Shown here one piece after another: positions 34,448-53,715 of a stretch of DNA of 64,000 nucleotides. A program made the position numbers and the translations under genes. The notes under the pieces are model-generated. The model did not search any database. It saw only the letters and a list, made by a program, of their open reading frames with translations, and was not told the DNA's origin. The stretch comes from Sphingomonas sp. GC_Shp_5 (GTDB lineage: Bacteria; Pseudomonadota; Alphaproteobacteria; Sphingomonadales; Sphingomonadaceae). The DNA lies in assembly GCF_026540855.1 (NCBI RefSeq), contig NZ_JALNUP010000002.1:62001-126000 (forward strand), given 5' to 3'. Each line of letters starts with the position of its first letter. Position 1 is the stretch's first letter.

Positions 34448-36837
34448 GCGGCATCGCGATCGACCAGCGCTGCCGCTGGGGCGATCGACGACGAGGCCGG
34501 TGCAGGCTGTTCCTGCCAGCCGGCGGCAAGCCGGCGGTAGGTCGCCAGCGCTTGGCCCACCACCTGGTCCATATTGTAATATCGATAGGTCGCCAGACGG
34601 CCTACGAAGCTCACCCCGCTTTCCGCCATCGCGAGCGCCTCATAGCGCTTGTATAGCGCCTGGTTTTCGTCGCGCGGGATCGGGTAATAGGGATCGCCTT
34701 CCGCGCTCGGGAACTCATAGGTAACGCTCGTCTTCGCCGCCGTCTGCCCGGTGAGGTGCTTGTATTCGGTCACCCTCGTGTAGGGCACGGCCTCCTGGGG
34801 ATAGTTGATCACGGCGACCGGCTGCAGCCATTCCTGGTCCAGCGTCTCATGCTGGAAGCGCAGCGAGCGGTAGGGCAGCTTGCCGTAGCGATGACCAAAA
34901 TATTCGTCGATTGGTCCGGTGAACACGAGATGGTCGTGCGGATAGGCCTCGCGCACCTGATCATAGTCGACGCCGAGCAGCAGATCGATGTTGGGGTGAT
35001 CGAGCATCCGCTGGAACATCCGGGTATAACCCTCGAGCGGCATCGCCTGGAAGCTATCGGTGAAATAGCGATCATCGGTGTTGGTGCGGGTCGGCACCCG
35101 CGCGGTGACCGACTTGTCGAGCTCTGACGGGTCCATGCCCCATTGCTTGCGGGTATAGCCCTGGAAGAAGGTCTCGTAGAGCTCGCGCCCGACCTTCGAC
35201 ACCACGACATCGGCCGAGGTGCGGATCGGCTCCACCGGCTCGGCACGGCTGGCGAGAAAGGCGTCGACCTCCGCGTCGGTGGTCAGATCCAGATCGTACA
35301 GCATGTTGAGCGTGGTGCGGTTGATCGGCATCGGCACCAGCTTGCCGTGGACGTCGGCGAGAACGCGATGCTCATAGGGCCGCCATTCGGTGAAGCGCGA
35401 CAGATAGTCGACGATATCCTGCGAGTTGGTGTGGAAGATGTGCGGGCCATATTGGTGCATCAGCACGCCGGCTTCATCCAGGTGATCGAATGCGTTGCCG
35501 GCGATATGCGGGCGGCGGTCCACCACCAGCACGCGCTTGCCCGAATCGCGCGCCAGCCGTTCGGCCATCACCGCCCCGGCAAATCCTGCACCGACGACCA
35601 TGACGTCGTACCGCTCGCGCTGTGCGGGCCAAGTGGTCGGCGACACCACCGCCTCGATCATGTCGCGGGCCACGACCTCGCTGTCGATCAGCGCCGCCAT
35701 TTCGAGCGCGGTGCTGCGCCATGAGCCACGCGCGAGCATCGCGTCGGCCTCGTCACGCCATACGGTTCCGGCGGTGCGCATCGCCACTGCGGCCTCGCAC
35801 GCCGCGACAAACGATGCGGCGGTATCGGCGATCTGCACGCCGGCAAGTTTGCCATAGTGACGAACGACATCGACGATCGGCGTCGAGACGACCGGGCAGC
35901 CGGCGGCAAGATATTCGGGCGTCTTGGTCGGGCTGATGAAGCGCGTCGCCTCGTTGATCGCGAAGGGCATCAGCGCGACGTCCCAGCCCGCCATATAGGC
36001 AGGGAGTTCGGTATAGGCCTTGCTGCCGAGATAATGGATATTGCCGCGGCGCGGCAGATCGGAGTCACTGATCTTCACCACCGGGCCGAGCACCACCAGC
36101 GACCATTCGGGATGGGCATCCGCGACGGCGGCAAGCAGATCGAGGTTCATGCGCTCGTCGATGACGCCGCAGAAGCCGAGCCGCGGGCCGACGATCGCGG
36201 CCTGATCGGCGGGGGTTTCCACTGCGCCGCGGGCATGGGCGAAATGCGGCACGTCGATGCTGGACGGGAAGGCGTGAACGTTGGAATGGCGATCGCGCTT
36301 GGCTTCATACAGGCTGGTGCCACCGGTGAACACAATGTCCGCGCGCTCCAGCAGCCGCTGCTCGCGTGCCAGCAGTTCCGGCGGTGCGTTCTTGAAAGCG
36401 GACAATTCGTCCATGCAATCATAGATGGTGCAATCGGCCGCGAGATGATCCGAGAAGGGCAGCATCATCGGGGTGTAATACCACCGGATCAGCGTGCCGG
36501 TGGTGCCTGCCAGCGCCGCGTCAAGCAGCTGCGAAAGCTGGCCATCGTCTGGGTCACGCCGCACGGCGTCGAGTTCCGGGGTCATGACGATGACGCCGCT
36601 GGTCGGGCAGATGCTCTGCTGGAGGCGCGCTTCGCCGAGGCCGTCGATGTAGATAGGCTCTTCCCAGAACATCACGCGATAGCTTGCGGCAAAACGCGTC
36701 ATCAGGTGTTGCGGGCGCTGAAAGACGAATGCCCACCGCAGGTGGCTAAAGCAAATCAGGGTGGGCCGCCCATCAGATGGCGGGAACGAAGAATCATTGG
36801 AAACGCCGATGGGCGGAAGCTGCACGTTCACGGACAC
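34444..36837 (-). CDS. Glycosyltransferase fused to UDP-galactopyranose mutase
   Basis: A 797-residue two-part protein. Residues about 25-385 resemble a GT4-type glycosyltransferase (FSHLRWAFVFQRPQHLM at 30-46, YDCMDELSAF, GFCGVIDERM, FISPTKTPEYLAAGCPVVSTP). From residue 409 a complete UDP-galactopyranose mutase follows: YDVMVVGAGFAGAVMAERLA for FAD, YGPHIFHTN, and FFQGYTRKQWG. The mutase makes UDP-galactofuranose, so the fusion could make and use the donor in one protein. The listed GTG start has its GAGGG too close; a GTG two codons later, with GAGGGG at 5-6 bases, is likelier. Expected in the cytoplasm, acting in surface glycan synthesis. Confidence 0.85.
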   Translation of the reverse strand: MSVNVQLPPIGVSNDSSFPPSDGRPTLICFSHLRWAFVFQRPQHLMTRFAASYRVMFWEEPIYIDGLGEARLQQSICPTSGVIVMTPELDAVRRDPDDGQLSQLLDAALAGTTGTLIRWYYTPMMLPFSDHLAADCTIYDCMDELSAFKNAPPELLAREQRLLERADIVFTGGTSLYEAKRDRHSNVHAFPSSIDVPHFAHARGAVETPADQAAIVGPRLGFCGVIDERMNLDLLAAVADAHPEWSLVVLGPVVKISDSDLPRRGNIHYLGSKAYTELPAYMAGWDVALMPFAINEATRFISPTKTPEYLAAGCPVVSTPIVDVVRHYGKLAGVQIADTAASFVAACEAAVAMRTAGTVWRDEADAMLARGSWRSTALEMAALIDSEVVARDMIEAVVSPTTWPAQRERYDVMVVGAGFAGAVMAERLARDSGKRVLVVDRRPHIAGNAFDHLDEAGVLMHQYGPHIFHTNSQDIVDYLSRFTEWRPYEHRVLADVHGKLVPMPINRTTLNMLYDLDLTTDAEVDAFLASRAEPVEPIRTSADVVVSKVGRELYETFFQGYTRKQWGMDPSELDKSVTARVPTRTNTDDRYFTDSFQAMPLEGYTRMFQRMLDHPNIDLLLGVDYDQVREAYPHDHLVFTGPIDEYFGHRYGKLPYRSLRFQHETLDQEWLQPVAVINYPQEAVPYTRVTEYKHLTGQTAAKTSVTYEFPSAEGDPYYPIPRDENQALYKRYEALAMAESGVSFVGRLATYRYYNMDQVVGQALATYRRLAAGWQEQPAPASSSIAPAAALVDRDAA

Positions 36838-36982
36838 CCCTCACAGTCTGAATATTTGTTAAGCAACCGGCGTGGCAGGAGAAATGTTCCGCAAAGCGAA
36901 CGACCGTAACCTGCATCAACACGATTTGGGGAACGATGCCGGGGCAGGAGCCGTTCGAGCAAGGCTGTAGGGGAGTCGGGCA

Positions 36983-39157
36983 ATGACGCGGCTTGAACTG
37001 TGGGGCGGCCTTGAATGCACGGTAAACCGCACGCGTGACGGATACACCGACCAGTCGCTACTGAGCGGCCATCATGATCGCCCGGCGGATATCGATCTGT
37101 TCGCCGGGTTAGGTGTTCAGGCACTGCGTTATCCAGTGCTGTGGGAACGCGTTGCCCCCGGCGGAGCCGGCAGCGAGGATTGGCGATGGACCGACGAGCG
37201 GCTCGGCGCCTTGCGCACCCGCGGCATCCGCCCGATCGCCGGCCTGGTCCACCACGGCAGCGGTCCCGCCCATACCGATCTGCTCGACGACGCGTTCGCG
37301 CCGAAGCTTGCCGCGTTCGCAGGCCAGGTGGCGCAACGCTATCACTGGATCGAAGATTGGACTCCCGTCAACGAACCGCTGACCACCGCACGCTTCACCG
37401 GCCTGTACGGCCACTGGTATCCCCATCACCGCGACGAGGCGTCGTTCTGGCGTGCGCTGATCAACCAGATCGACGGTGTGCGGCTGGCGATGAAGGCGGT
37501 GCGGCAGGTCAACCCGCAGGCGCGGTTGATCCAGACCGACGATCTGGGCCGAGTCTATTCCACCGTGCGGCTCGCCGAACAGGCCGCGTTCGAGAACGTC
37601 CGGCGCTGGACCGGGTGGGACCTGTTGTTCGGCATGGTGACGCCGCATCACCCATTATGGGCGCGGATCGACCTTCACGGGCTGGGCGATCGCCTGCGGC
37701 GTATCGCGGACGATCCTTGTCCGCCGGATGTGATCGGGGTGAACCATTATCTGACTAGCGATCGCTTCCTCGATCACCGGCTGCAACGCTATGACGCTGT
37801 GACCCATGGCGGCAACGGTCGGCTCGCCTACGCCGATACCGAGGCGGTACGGGTGCTTGATCCAGCGCCCGAGGGGCTTGCCGGCGCGCTGCGGGCCGCA
37901 TGGCAGCGCTACCGTGTGCCGATCGCGATCACCGAGGTGCACAATGGCTGCACGCGCGAGGAACAGATGCGCTGGGCGGCCGAAGCCTGGGACACCGCGA
38001 CCGCGCTGAGGGCGGAGCAGGTCGACATCCAGGCGGTGACCGCCTGGTCGCTTCTGGGCAGCCAGGGCTGGAACACGCTACTGACCCGGCCCGGATTGTA
38101 CGAGTCTGGGGTCTTTGACGTTTCGGGCGGCACTCCCCGGCCGACGGCACTGGCGGACTTGTGGAAGGGATTGCCGCAGGGTTCCCCCCGACATCCGGCG
38201 ATGGCAGGGGAAGGCTGGTGGCGCCGGCCACAGCGGATCATCTATCCCGCGATCACCCGTCCTGCCGGGCTGCTTGCGGCGGCGGGCAACGAACAGGCGC
38301 AGCCGCTGCTGATTTGCGGCGCCACCGGCACCCTGGGCCAGGCTTTTGCGCGAGCCTGCGCGGCGCGGGGTATCGCCTGTGTGATCACGACCCGCGACCT
38401 GCTCGATCTCGAACGGCCCGCAAGCATCGCCGCCGCGCTGCACCGCTGGCGCCCGTGGGCGGTGGTCAATGCCGCGGGCTGGGTCCGGGTCGATGACGCC
38501 GAGCGCGAGGAGGCAGCGTGTAACCGCGCCAATGCCACTGGCGCGATCGCGCTGGCCGAGGCCTGCGCCACGCGCGGCATTGGCTACCTCGGCTTCTCCA
38601 GCGACCTTGTCTTCGACGGCACCGCGGACGCCCCCTATCGTGAAAGCGACGTGCCACGACCACTCAATGCCTATGGCCGCAGCAAGCTGGCGATGGAGCA
38701 AGGCTGCGCGGGGTTGCCAGGCGTGCTGATCGTCCGCACCGCGGCGTTCTTCTCGCCACACGATCAGCATAACATCGCGGTCGGGGTTGCGGACAGGCTG
38801 TCGGCAGGCGTACCGTTGGCGGCGGCCGAGGATCACATTATCAGCCCAACGTTCGTGCCCCATCTCGTTGATGGCGCACTGGATCTGCTGATCGACGAGG
38901 CCACCGGGCTATGGCATCTCAGCAACGGCGAAGCGGAAAGCTGGGCAGGGTTCGCCCGCCGCATCGCGATCGCCTGCGGGCTCGATCAGCGGTTGGTGAG
39001 GCCCGTGGCTGGCGCTTCGCTGGGCTGGGCCGCACCCCGGCCGATCGCGGTGCCGCTCGTCAGTGAGCGCGGGGCGCCGCTGCCGTCGCTCAGTCGCGCG
39101 ATCGAGGCGTTCGCCGGCGACTATATGGCGGCGCGCGCGGTCCGTCGCTGTGCCTGA
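36983..39157 (+). CDS. GH1-like glycosidase fused to RmlD-type dTDP-4-dehydrorhamnose reductase
   Basis: A 724-residue fusion. Residues 1-about 400 are a GH1-like barrel with WTPVNEP (Glu131, acid/base) and IAITEVHNG (Glu318, nucleophile), so both catalytic carboxylates appear present. Residues about 440-715 are an RmlD-like reductase with LLICGATGTLGQ, NAAGWVRVDDAE, FSSDLVFDG and the Y-x-x-x-K pair in AYGRSKLAME. No signal peptide is seen, so it should be cytoplasmic. GGGAG lies seven bases before the ATG. It is divergent from the glycosyltransferase-mutase gene, which suggests a shared role in exopolysaccharide or surface sugar synthesis, but why a glycosidase is tied to a nucleotide-sugar reductase is unknown. 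Confidence 0.82.
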   Translation: MTRLELWGGLECTVNRTRDGYTDQSLLSGHHDRPADIDLFAGLGVQALRYPVLWERVAPGGAGSEDWRWTDERLGALRTRGIRPIAGLVHHGSGPAHTDLLDDAFAPKLAAFAGQVAQRYHWIEDWTPVNEPLTTARFTGLYGHWYPHHRDEASFWRALINQIDGVRLAMKAVRQVNPQARLIQTDDLGRVYSTVRLAEQAAFENVRRWTGWDLLFGMVTPHHPLWARIDLHGLGDRLRRIADDPCPPDVIGVNHYLTSDRFLDHRLQRYDAVTHGGNGRLAYADTEAVRVLDPAPEGLAGALRAAWQRYRVPIAITEVHNGCTREEQMRWAAEAWDTATALRAEQVDIQAVTAWSLLGSQGWNTLLTRPGLYESGVFDVSGGTPRPTALADLWKGLPQGSPRHPAMAGEGWWRRPQRIIYPAITRPAGLLAAAGNEQAQPLLICGATGTLGQAFARACAARGIACVITTRDLLDLERPASIAAALHRWRPWAVVNAAGWVRVDDAEREEAACNRANATGAIALAEACATRGIGYLGFSSDLVFDGTADAPYRESDVPRPLNAYGRSKLAMEQGCAGLPGVLIVRTAAFFSPHDQHNIAVGVADRLSAGVPLAAAEDHIISPTFVPHLVDGALDLLIDEATGLWHLSNGEAESWAGFARRIAIACGLDQRLVRPVAGASLGWAAPRPIAVPLVSERGAPLPSLSRAIEAFAGDYMAARAVRRCA

Positions 39158-39166
39158 GCGTCGCGG

Positions 39167-40471
39167 TTAGACGCTGACCGCAGCGGCGACGCGTCCTTGC
39201 GCGCCGAAGATGCGCAGATAGCGGGCGATCTCGCTCGGCTCCCCAGTTGCCTTGGTCGGGTTGTCGGAGAGCTTCACTGCCGGTCGGCCGTTGGCGTGGG
39301 TCACCTTGGCCACTAGCGAGATCGGCTCGAGCCCAGCCGCGCCGTCCGGATCGCAGCCACGGAAATCATTGGTGAGATTGGTGCCCCAGCCGAAGCTCAT
39401 CCGCACCCGGCCATCGAAGTGGCGGTAGGTTGCCTCGATCGTGTCGACATCCATCCCGTCGGAGAAGATCAGCAGCTTGGTGTGGGGATCGCGGCCCTGC
39501 GCCTGCCACCAGGCGATAATCTGCTCGCCCGCGTCGATCGGCGGAGCGCTGTCCGGGCGGAACCCGGTCCAGTCCGCCAGCCAGGCCGGCGCGTTGCGCA
39601 GGAACGCGGCCGTGCCGAACGCATCGGGCAGGACGATGCGCAAATTGCCGTCATAATGCGCCTGCCACTCCTCGAGCACGCGATAGGGCGCCGCGGCGAC
39701 GCCGGCATCGTCGTCGGCCAGCGCGGCCAGCACCATCGGCAGTTCATGTGCATTGGTGCCGACCGCCTCCAGGTCGTTGTCCATCGCGAGCAGCACGTTG
39801 GACGTGCCGATGAAGCGGTCGCCGAGCCCCTCCTTGAGCGCTTCGACGCACCAGCGCTGCCACAGGAAGCTGTGCCGTCGCCGCGTGCCGAAATCCGACA
39901 GCCGCAGATCGGGCAGTTCGCGCAACCGCTCCACCTTTGTCCACAGCTTGGCCTTGGCGCGCGCATAGAGCACGTCGAGCGCGAACCGGCCCTTGGCGCG
40001 CAACGCCGCGCGGGCACGCAGCTCGTTGATGATCGCGAGGGCAGGGATCTCCCACATGGTGGTGTCGGTCCAAGGCCCGTCGAAGCGCAGGATGAACTGG
40101 CCATCGGCCCGGCTCAGTTCGTAAGGCGGCAACTGGAACTCGCCGAGCCAGGCGACGAACTCCGGGGAGAACATCCGCGCCTTGCCGTAGAAGCTGTTGC
40201 CGGCGAGCCAGATCAGCTCCTTCTTGGTAAAGCGCAGCGTGCGGGCGTGATCGAGCTGCTCGCGCAATTCGGCCTCCTCGATCACTTCGGCTAGCCGCAC
40301 GCTGGCGGTGCGGTTGATCAGCGAGAATTCGGCGCGCACATCGTTATGCCCATGCCGGATCATCTGCAGCATTAGCAGCTTGTAGAAATCGGTGTCGAGC
40401 AGGCTGCGGACGATCGGATCAAGCCGCCAGCCATGGTTGTAGGTGCGGGTGGCGATGTCGGTGACGGCCAT
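39167..40471 (-). CDS. pncB: Nicotinate phosphoribosyltransferase PncB
   Basis: PncB couples nicotinate to PRPP, the salvage entry to NAD. The 434-residue protein, started at the ATG at 40471 ([15 protein letters not shown]), has [39 protein letters not shown] and [13 protein letters not shown], all characteristic of the short bacterial PncB. It stands alone, convergent with the GH1-RmlD gene by nine bases. Confidence 0.95.
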   Translation of the reverse strand: MAVTDIATRTYNHGWRLDPIVRSLLDTDFYKLLMLQMIRHGHNDVRAEFSLINRTASVRLAEVIEEAELREQLDHARTLRFTKKELIWLAGNSFYGKARMFSPEFVAWLGEFQLPPYELSRADGQFILRFDGPWTDTTMWEIPALAIINELRARAALRAKGRFALDVLYARAKAKLWTKVERLRELPDLRLSDFGTRRRHSFLWQRWCVEALKEGLGDRFIGTSNVLLAMDNDLEAVGTNAHELPMVLAALADDDAGVAAAPYRVLEEWQAHYDGNLRIVLPDAFGTAAFLRNAPAWLADWTGFRPDSAPPIDAGEQIIAWWQAQGRDPHTKLLIFSDGMDVDTIEATYRHFDGRVRMSFGWGTNLTNDFRGCDPDGAAGLEPISLVAKVTHANGRPAVKLSDNPTKATGEPSEIARYLRIFGAQGRVAAAVSV

Positions 40472-40571
40472 GGCGCTGTCCTTAGCGTCTGCGCGTCCGC
40501 CTGCAACCAGCAGTACCGAAACGGAACTCTGCCCGGCGTACCGCTTTGATGAGGCAGAGGAGAATGCGATC

Positions 40572-40766
40572 ATGAGCGACGACAAGAGCAAGACCGGCGG
40601 TGCCGACCGCCGCACCGTGGCTGCCGGGGAAGGCTATGAGGTGGAGTATTTCGCCTCCAAGCACGACATTACCCCGGCGCAGGCGCGGGAGCTGATCGCC
40701 AATGTCGGCAACGATCGCGACAAGTTGGATGCGGCCGCTTACGGCCTCAAGCAGGGCCAGGGCTGA
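40572..40766 (+). CDS. Small DUF3606-like protein
   Basis: A 64-residue hydrophilic protein, [16 protein letters not shown], with the DUF3606 pattern [19 protein letters not shown] and a C-terminal AAYGLKQ. A purine-rich AGAGGAGA lies about nine bases before the ATG. DUF3606 proteins are small and of unknown function. It is divergent from pncB. Confidence 0.75.
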   Translation: MSDDKSKTGGADRRTVAAGEGYEVEYFASKHDITPAQARELIANVGNDRDKLDAAAYGLKQGQG

Positions 40767-40884
40767 TCTAGGCCTGCTACGGGAGCGGGCAGAGGCGGTG
40801 CCCGCCTCCTGCATTGCGCATCTCAGCGCCGAGGCAGCACGGCCCGCGTGTCGGTGAGCATCCCGGTAGTTCTCCGCACCAACG

Positions 40885-40922
40885 AAAAACCGCCGCCCGG
40901 CATCCCGGACGGCGGTTTTTTC
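40885..40922 (-). terminator. rpoBC terminator (usable on both strands)
   Basis: AAAACCGCCG pairs with CGGCGGTTTT around a GC-rich loop, with a run of A on one side and T on the other. Read on the minus strand it ends rpoC 22 bases after the stop codon; on the plus strand it could stop transcription from the DUF3606 gene. Confidence 0.85.
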
Positions 40923-40943
40923 TTGTCGGCGTTAGCCGATCGA

Positions 40944-45218
<4,275 letters not shown>

Positions 45219-45239
45219 GAACCTGTCCTCTTAGAAATC

Positions 45240-45375
45240 TGAACTCCCCTCCCAATGGGAGAGGAAAGGCCCCGCCGGCGTCAGCCGGTGGGAAGGTGAG
45301 GGCAGCACATTGCGCCGTCCTCACCCTGCCGCGCCTTCGGCGCTTCCTCCCTCTCCCGCGCGGAGAGCGAGGAAG
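45240..45375. repeat. Repeat element between rpoB and rpoC
   Basis: The spacer is almost filled with inverted repeats: CTCCCAATGGGAG, GGTGAGG paired with CCTCACC around a 20-base loop, GCGCCTTCGGCGC, and CTCTCCCGCGCGGAGAG. The combination looks like a mobile intergenic repeat that I associate with sphingomonads rather than ordinary spacer. It lies within one transcription unit, so its RNA would fold into several stems between the two coding regions. Confidence 0.65.
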
Positions 45376-45380
45376 AGCGC

Positions 45381-49529
<4,149 letters not shown>

Positions 49530-49738
49530 GGGTGTTATATGCCCTCGATCATGTTCGCCGGCGCAGGGCCGGAAATGCGTGCCCCGGATGATCCCCGGGG
49601 CGGGACGCGAGCAAAGACGCCGAAAGGCCGATCGCAACTCGGTGCGTCGGCTTTCAGCGTCTGGAACCAATAGCCCTCTATTCGTACGAAGCGCTGCGCG
49701 ACGGCGCGACATGTCCCGAAAGCTGTGGTGATGGAGCG

Positions 49739-49767
49739 GATGTAGGAGCGCGGGCCTAACTTGTCAA
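49739..49767 (-). promoter_or_regulatory. rpoBC promoter
   Basis: On the minus strand TTGACA (49762-49767) and TACATC (49739-49744) are separated by 17 bases, a near-consensus sigma-70 promoter. It predicts a leader of about 200 bases before rpoB. The rest of the non-coding stretch 49530-49895 shows only short GC-rich inverted repeats (for example GCCCCGG/CCGGGGC near 49580) and no gene. The site explains how rpoBC is expressed although rplJL ends at its own terminator far upstream. Confidence 0.7.
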
Positions 49768-49895
49768 ACATCACGCATAGGATCCAACAGCGGCTCGGCT
49801 CGTCGTCGGAACGGGGCGACTGGTCGCAGCGGCGGTCGCGGTCGTGCGCTGTTCACTAAGGGCGGTTCACCATTATTCGGGTGAGATCGATTTCC

Positions 49896-51056
<1,161 letters not shown>

Positions 51057-51161
51057 GATGCCCTGACGCGAGGCGATCGGCTGGTGTCCTGCACGGGCAG
51101 GGGCACCGCCGATCCCCATCGCATCGGGCCATGGCGCCCCCGCCCGGCGCGGCGCAGGCCT

Positions 51162-52739
51162 TTACCGCAGCCGATAGGCGGTAAGCGCGCGTGGGTAACC
51201 ATAATCGGGCGTCTGCCCGGTCACGATCAGCGTGCCGTCGCCAGTCAGCGCCATCTCGCCGCCCCCGGCGGCGCTCCACACCGGCGTGTGCGTGCTGCCC
51301 TGCGTGGGAATGGCGTAGATCGCCTTGTCGGTGCTGACGAACACCAGGGTGTTGGTGAGGATGGTGTTGCCGATCATCCGCTCGCCCAGCGGCGGCGCCC
51401 AGCCCCACAGGACCTTGCCGGTGGCTTCATCCAGCGCGTCGAGTTCGCCAGGATCGGCATGCGAGAGATAGACCAGCCCGTTTCCGACCGCCGGCGCGGT
51501 GGAGTAGGTGGCGGCGCTACGCCAGACATAGGCCTTGGTGGCGGTCGACCAGTTGACCAGGATCGAGGGCGTCGACGCGCTACGCTGGCTCGAATAGGCC
51601 ATCACGTTGCCCATCGTGCCGAGGATGGGCGCACCATAATAGCTGTAGAAGCTGTTCTGGAAGAACGGGTCGGTCAGGCTCGCCTTGGAGGTGCCGGTCT
51701 TTCGATCGATCATCTCCAGCGCATTGCCCGAATAATAATAGACCGTGTCCTCGTCGACGGCGGGGGTTTCGCCATCCCAGATGCTGCCGTTGACCTGGGT
51801 ACCCCAGCCGTTAGAAGCGGTATAGTCGAAGCCGTAGACGACGCTGCCATAATAGCCCGCCGACATGTACAGGCCGTCCTTGTAGGGCGTGGGCTGCAGG
51901 AAGGTGGACCATTGCGCTGAGAACAGCGCGCGGGGTGGCTTGAACTCCCCGGTCAGCGCATCCACCGACAATATCGGATTCTGGTCCGACGACGTCGTCA
52001 TCGTGGTGACGAAGACCCGGCCGTTGCCGACCGCGGGCGGGCTGAAATAGGTGGTCGCCCCGATCGCATAGGCCCAACGCTGTTCGCCGGTGCCGGTGGC
52101 AAGGGCGTGGAGCACGGCGGTGCCGTCACGCTCCTGCGTCGTGACATAGGCAAGGCCATTGGCCGCAGCGATCCCGCTCACCCGGGTGCTCGTGGCCGGC
52201 GCCCAATCCCACGCCTTGGCGAAGACTGCGGGATCGAAGGTGGCATGAACATAGCCGGTGTGCGCGGCATTGCGCTGGTAGGTCGTCCAGTCGGCCACCT
52301 GAAGAGTGAGATTGTAGGTGAAGCTCTGCGTCGATCCCGGATAGATCGTGCCACATGCGGTGTCGCGGCACAGCCGGAACGTGACCGTCCCGCTATAGCT
52401 GCCCAAGGCCAGGGTGCTGACCGGCTTGAACCGCACCGAATAACTGCCGTCGCTCGCACGGACGACATCGCCATCGAGCATCAGGCGAGCGTGGTCATAT
52501 TGCAGATCGGCGATCACGGTGTCGGCGGTGGTGCCGCTGACGGTGGCGGTGAAGCCCAACGGTGTGCCCGAGCCGTCATCGCCGATCGCCGTCGTCTGCG
52601 ACGTGGCCGAAAGGTTGACGGCCAAGGTCGCCGCCGTAGGGGTCGGGGTGGGTGCCGGGCTGACCGTGCCGCCATCGCTCCCGCCGCAGCCGCCAACCAT
52701 CAGCGCCACCAGCACGGTGGCGGTCTTCTTCGCAGTCAT
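51162..52739 (-). CDS. Lipoprotein with PQQ-type beta-propeller
   Basis: A 525-residue predicted lipoprotein. The ATG at 52739, with GGGGGGA upstream, gives MTAKKTATVLVALMVGGCGG, whose Cys fits a lipobox. A Thr/Pro linker and an Ig-like domain (about residues 35-150) precede a PQQ-like propeller (about 155-525) with repeated blade motifs such as LHALATGTGEQRWAY, AVGNGRVFVT and LDALDEATGKVLWGW. BamB and PQQ dehydrogenases share the fold, but there are no dehydrogenase residues and no bam genes nearby, so it is better seen as a surface or periplasmic binding scaffold of unknown partner. Confidence 0.75.
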   Translation of the reverse strand: MTAKKTATVLVALMVGGCGGSDGGTVSPAPTPTPTAATLAVNLSATSQTTAIGDDGSGTPLGFTATVSGTTADTVIADLQYDHARLMLDGDVVRASDGSYSVRFKPVSTLALGSYSGTVTFRLCRDTACGTIYPGSTQSFTYNLTLQVADWTTYQRNAAHTGYVHATFDPAVFAKAWDWAPATSTRVSGIAAANGLAYVTTQERDGTAVLHALATGTGEQRWAYAIGATTYFSPPAVGNGRVFVTTMTTSSDQNPILSVDALTGEFKPPRALFSAQWSTFLQPTPYKDGLYMSAGYYGSVVYGFDYTASNGWGTQVNGSIWDGETPAVDEDTVYYYSGNALEMIDRKTGTSKASLTDPFFQNSFYSYYGAPILGTMGNVMAYSSQRSASTPSILVNWSTATKAYVWRSAATYSTAPAVGNGLVYLSHADPGELDALDEATGKVLWGWAPPLGERMIGNTILTNTLVFVSTDKAIYAIPTQGSTHTPVWSAAGGGEMALTGDGTLIVTGQTPDYGYPRALTAYRLR

Positions 52740-53198
52740 CGTTATTCCCCCCTTGCCCGCCTTCAGCGGGCCCCGCCGCCCTGTGCCGACAATAGATGTT
52801 CCTGTCACGAACAGTTTCGGGCCGGTAATCTCGGGTTATCATCGGGAGAGGAAGCAGCCGGCTCGTTACCCAGGATGATCTTGCGCGTCGGGCTTGTTCC
52901 GGCGCCATCTACGTCGAATCACACAGAGCTTTGGCGGCAGCGCGCTAGCCACAATCCATCGCGCCTCACCGGCGTTGTTCCGAAAGTCTGTTCAGGCGCA
53001 ACGAATAGCCCGGGCCCTCTTGCCTGACGCTTGGCTAGCTTCTGGCTGCTGGAACACGTCCGACGTGACGAAGATGCGGCCGGCGCTTGGTTGGGATCTG
53101 TTCGTGCCCTAGGTCGTGAACATGCTTGCACGTGGCGGCGCTGTTCCTCGCGTCGCTTGACACAAAGGTGTGGCGAGCCCGGGATAGGGCACAACGCA
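52740..53198. other. Non-coding stretch between the lipoprotein gene and rplL
   Basis: About 460 bases without a convincing gene; short reading frames here lack ribosome sites and family resemblance. Visible items are a dyad TGTTC-7-GAACA at about 52798-52814 and nothing else I can name. Confidence 0.5.
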
Positions 53199-53229
53199 AA
53201 AAGGGCGGCCCTGTGAGGGGCCGCCCTTT
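53199..53229 (-). terminator. rplJL terminator
   Basis: GGGCGGCCC pairs with GGGCCGCCC, flanked by AAAAA on one side and TTT on the other, 34 bases after the rplL stop. A small perfect stem ATCGCCC/GGGCGAT (53234-53249) lies between. Termination here makes rplJL a separate unit from rpoBC. Confidence 0.8.
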
Positions 53230-53262
53230 CCGTATCGCCCGAGGGCGATGAAGCCGTAAGGC

Positions 53263-53637
53263 TTACTTGAGGTCGACGGTCGCGCCGGCGGCCTCGAGCT
53301 GTGCCTTGACCTTGGTGGCCTCATCCTTCGACACGCCTTCCTTGACGGCCTTGGGAGCGCCCTCGACCAGAGCCTTGGCTTCGGTCAGGCCCAGGCCGGT
53401 GATGGCGCGGACTTCCTTGATGACGTTGATCTTCTTGCCACCGTCGCCGGTGAGGATCACGTCGAACTCGGTCTGCTCTTCAGCAGCCGGGGCAGCAGCA
53501 GCGCCGCCAGCGGCAGGAGCCGCAACGGCAGCGGCGGCGGACACGCCCCACTTCTCTTCGAGCAGCTTCGAGAGCTCGGCGGCCTCGAGGACGGTCAGTT
53601 CGCTCAGCTGGTCAACCAGCGCGTTCAGGTCTGCCAT
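53263..53637 (-). CDS. rplL: Ribosomal protein bL12 (L7/L12)
   Basis: The stalk protein of the large subunit, which recruits translation factors. The 124-residue sequence has an N-terminal dimerisation helix ([20 protein letters not shown]), an Ala-rich hinge (about 35-55) and the factor-binding domain with [24 protein letters not shown] lies seven bases before the ATG. It follows rplJ after 78 bases. Confidence 0.98.
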   Translation of the reverse strand: MADLNALVDQLSELTVLEAAELSKLLEEKWGVSAAAAVAAPAAGGAAAAPAAEEQTEFDVILTGDGGKKINVIKEVRAITGLGLTEAKALVEGAPKAVKEGVSKDEATKVKAQLEAAGATVDLK

Positions 53638-53715
53638 GTGTATTCTCCGTTGGGGGCGCGAGTTGGCGTAACTTGGGCCCCAAAGTGTCAGTTCGAAATT
53701 ACCAGATCAGGAAGC

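Noticed and set aside
52797..52814. TGTTC-7-GAACA dyad as a possible LexA box.
   Set aside because: The alphaproteobacterial LexA site is a direct repeat GTTC-7-GTTC; here the second half is inverted and no SOS gene is next to it.
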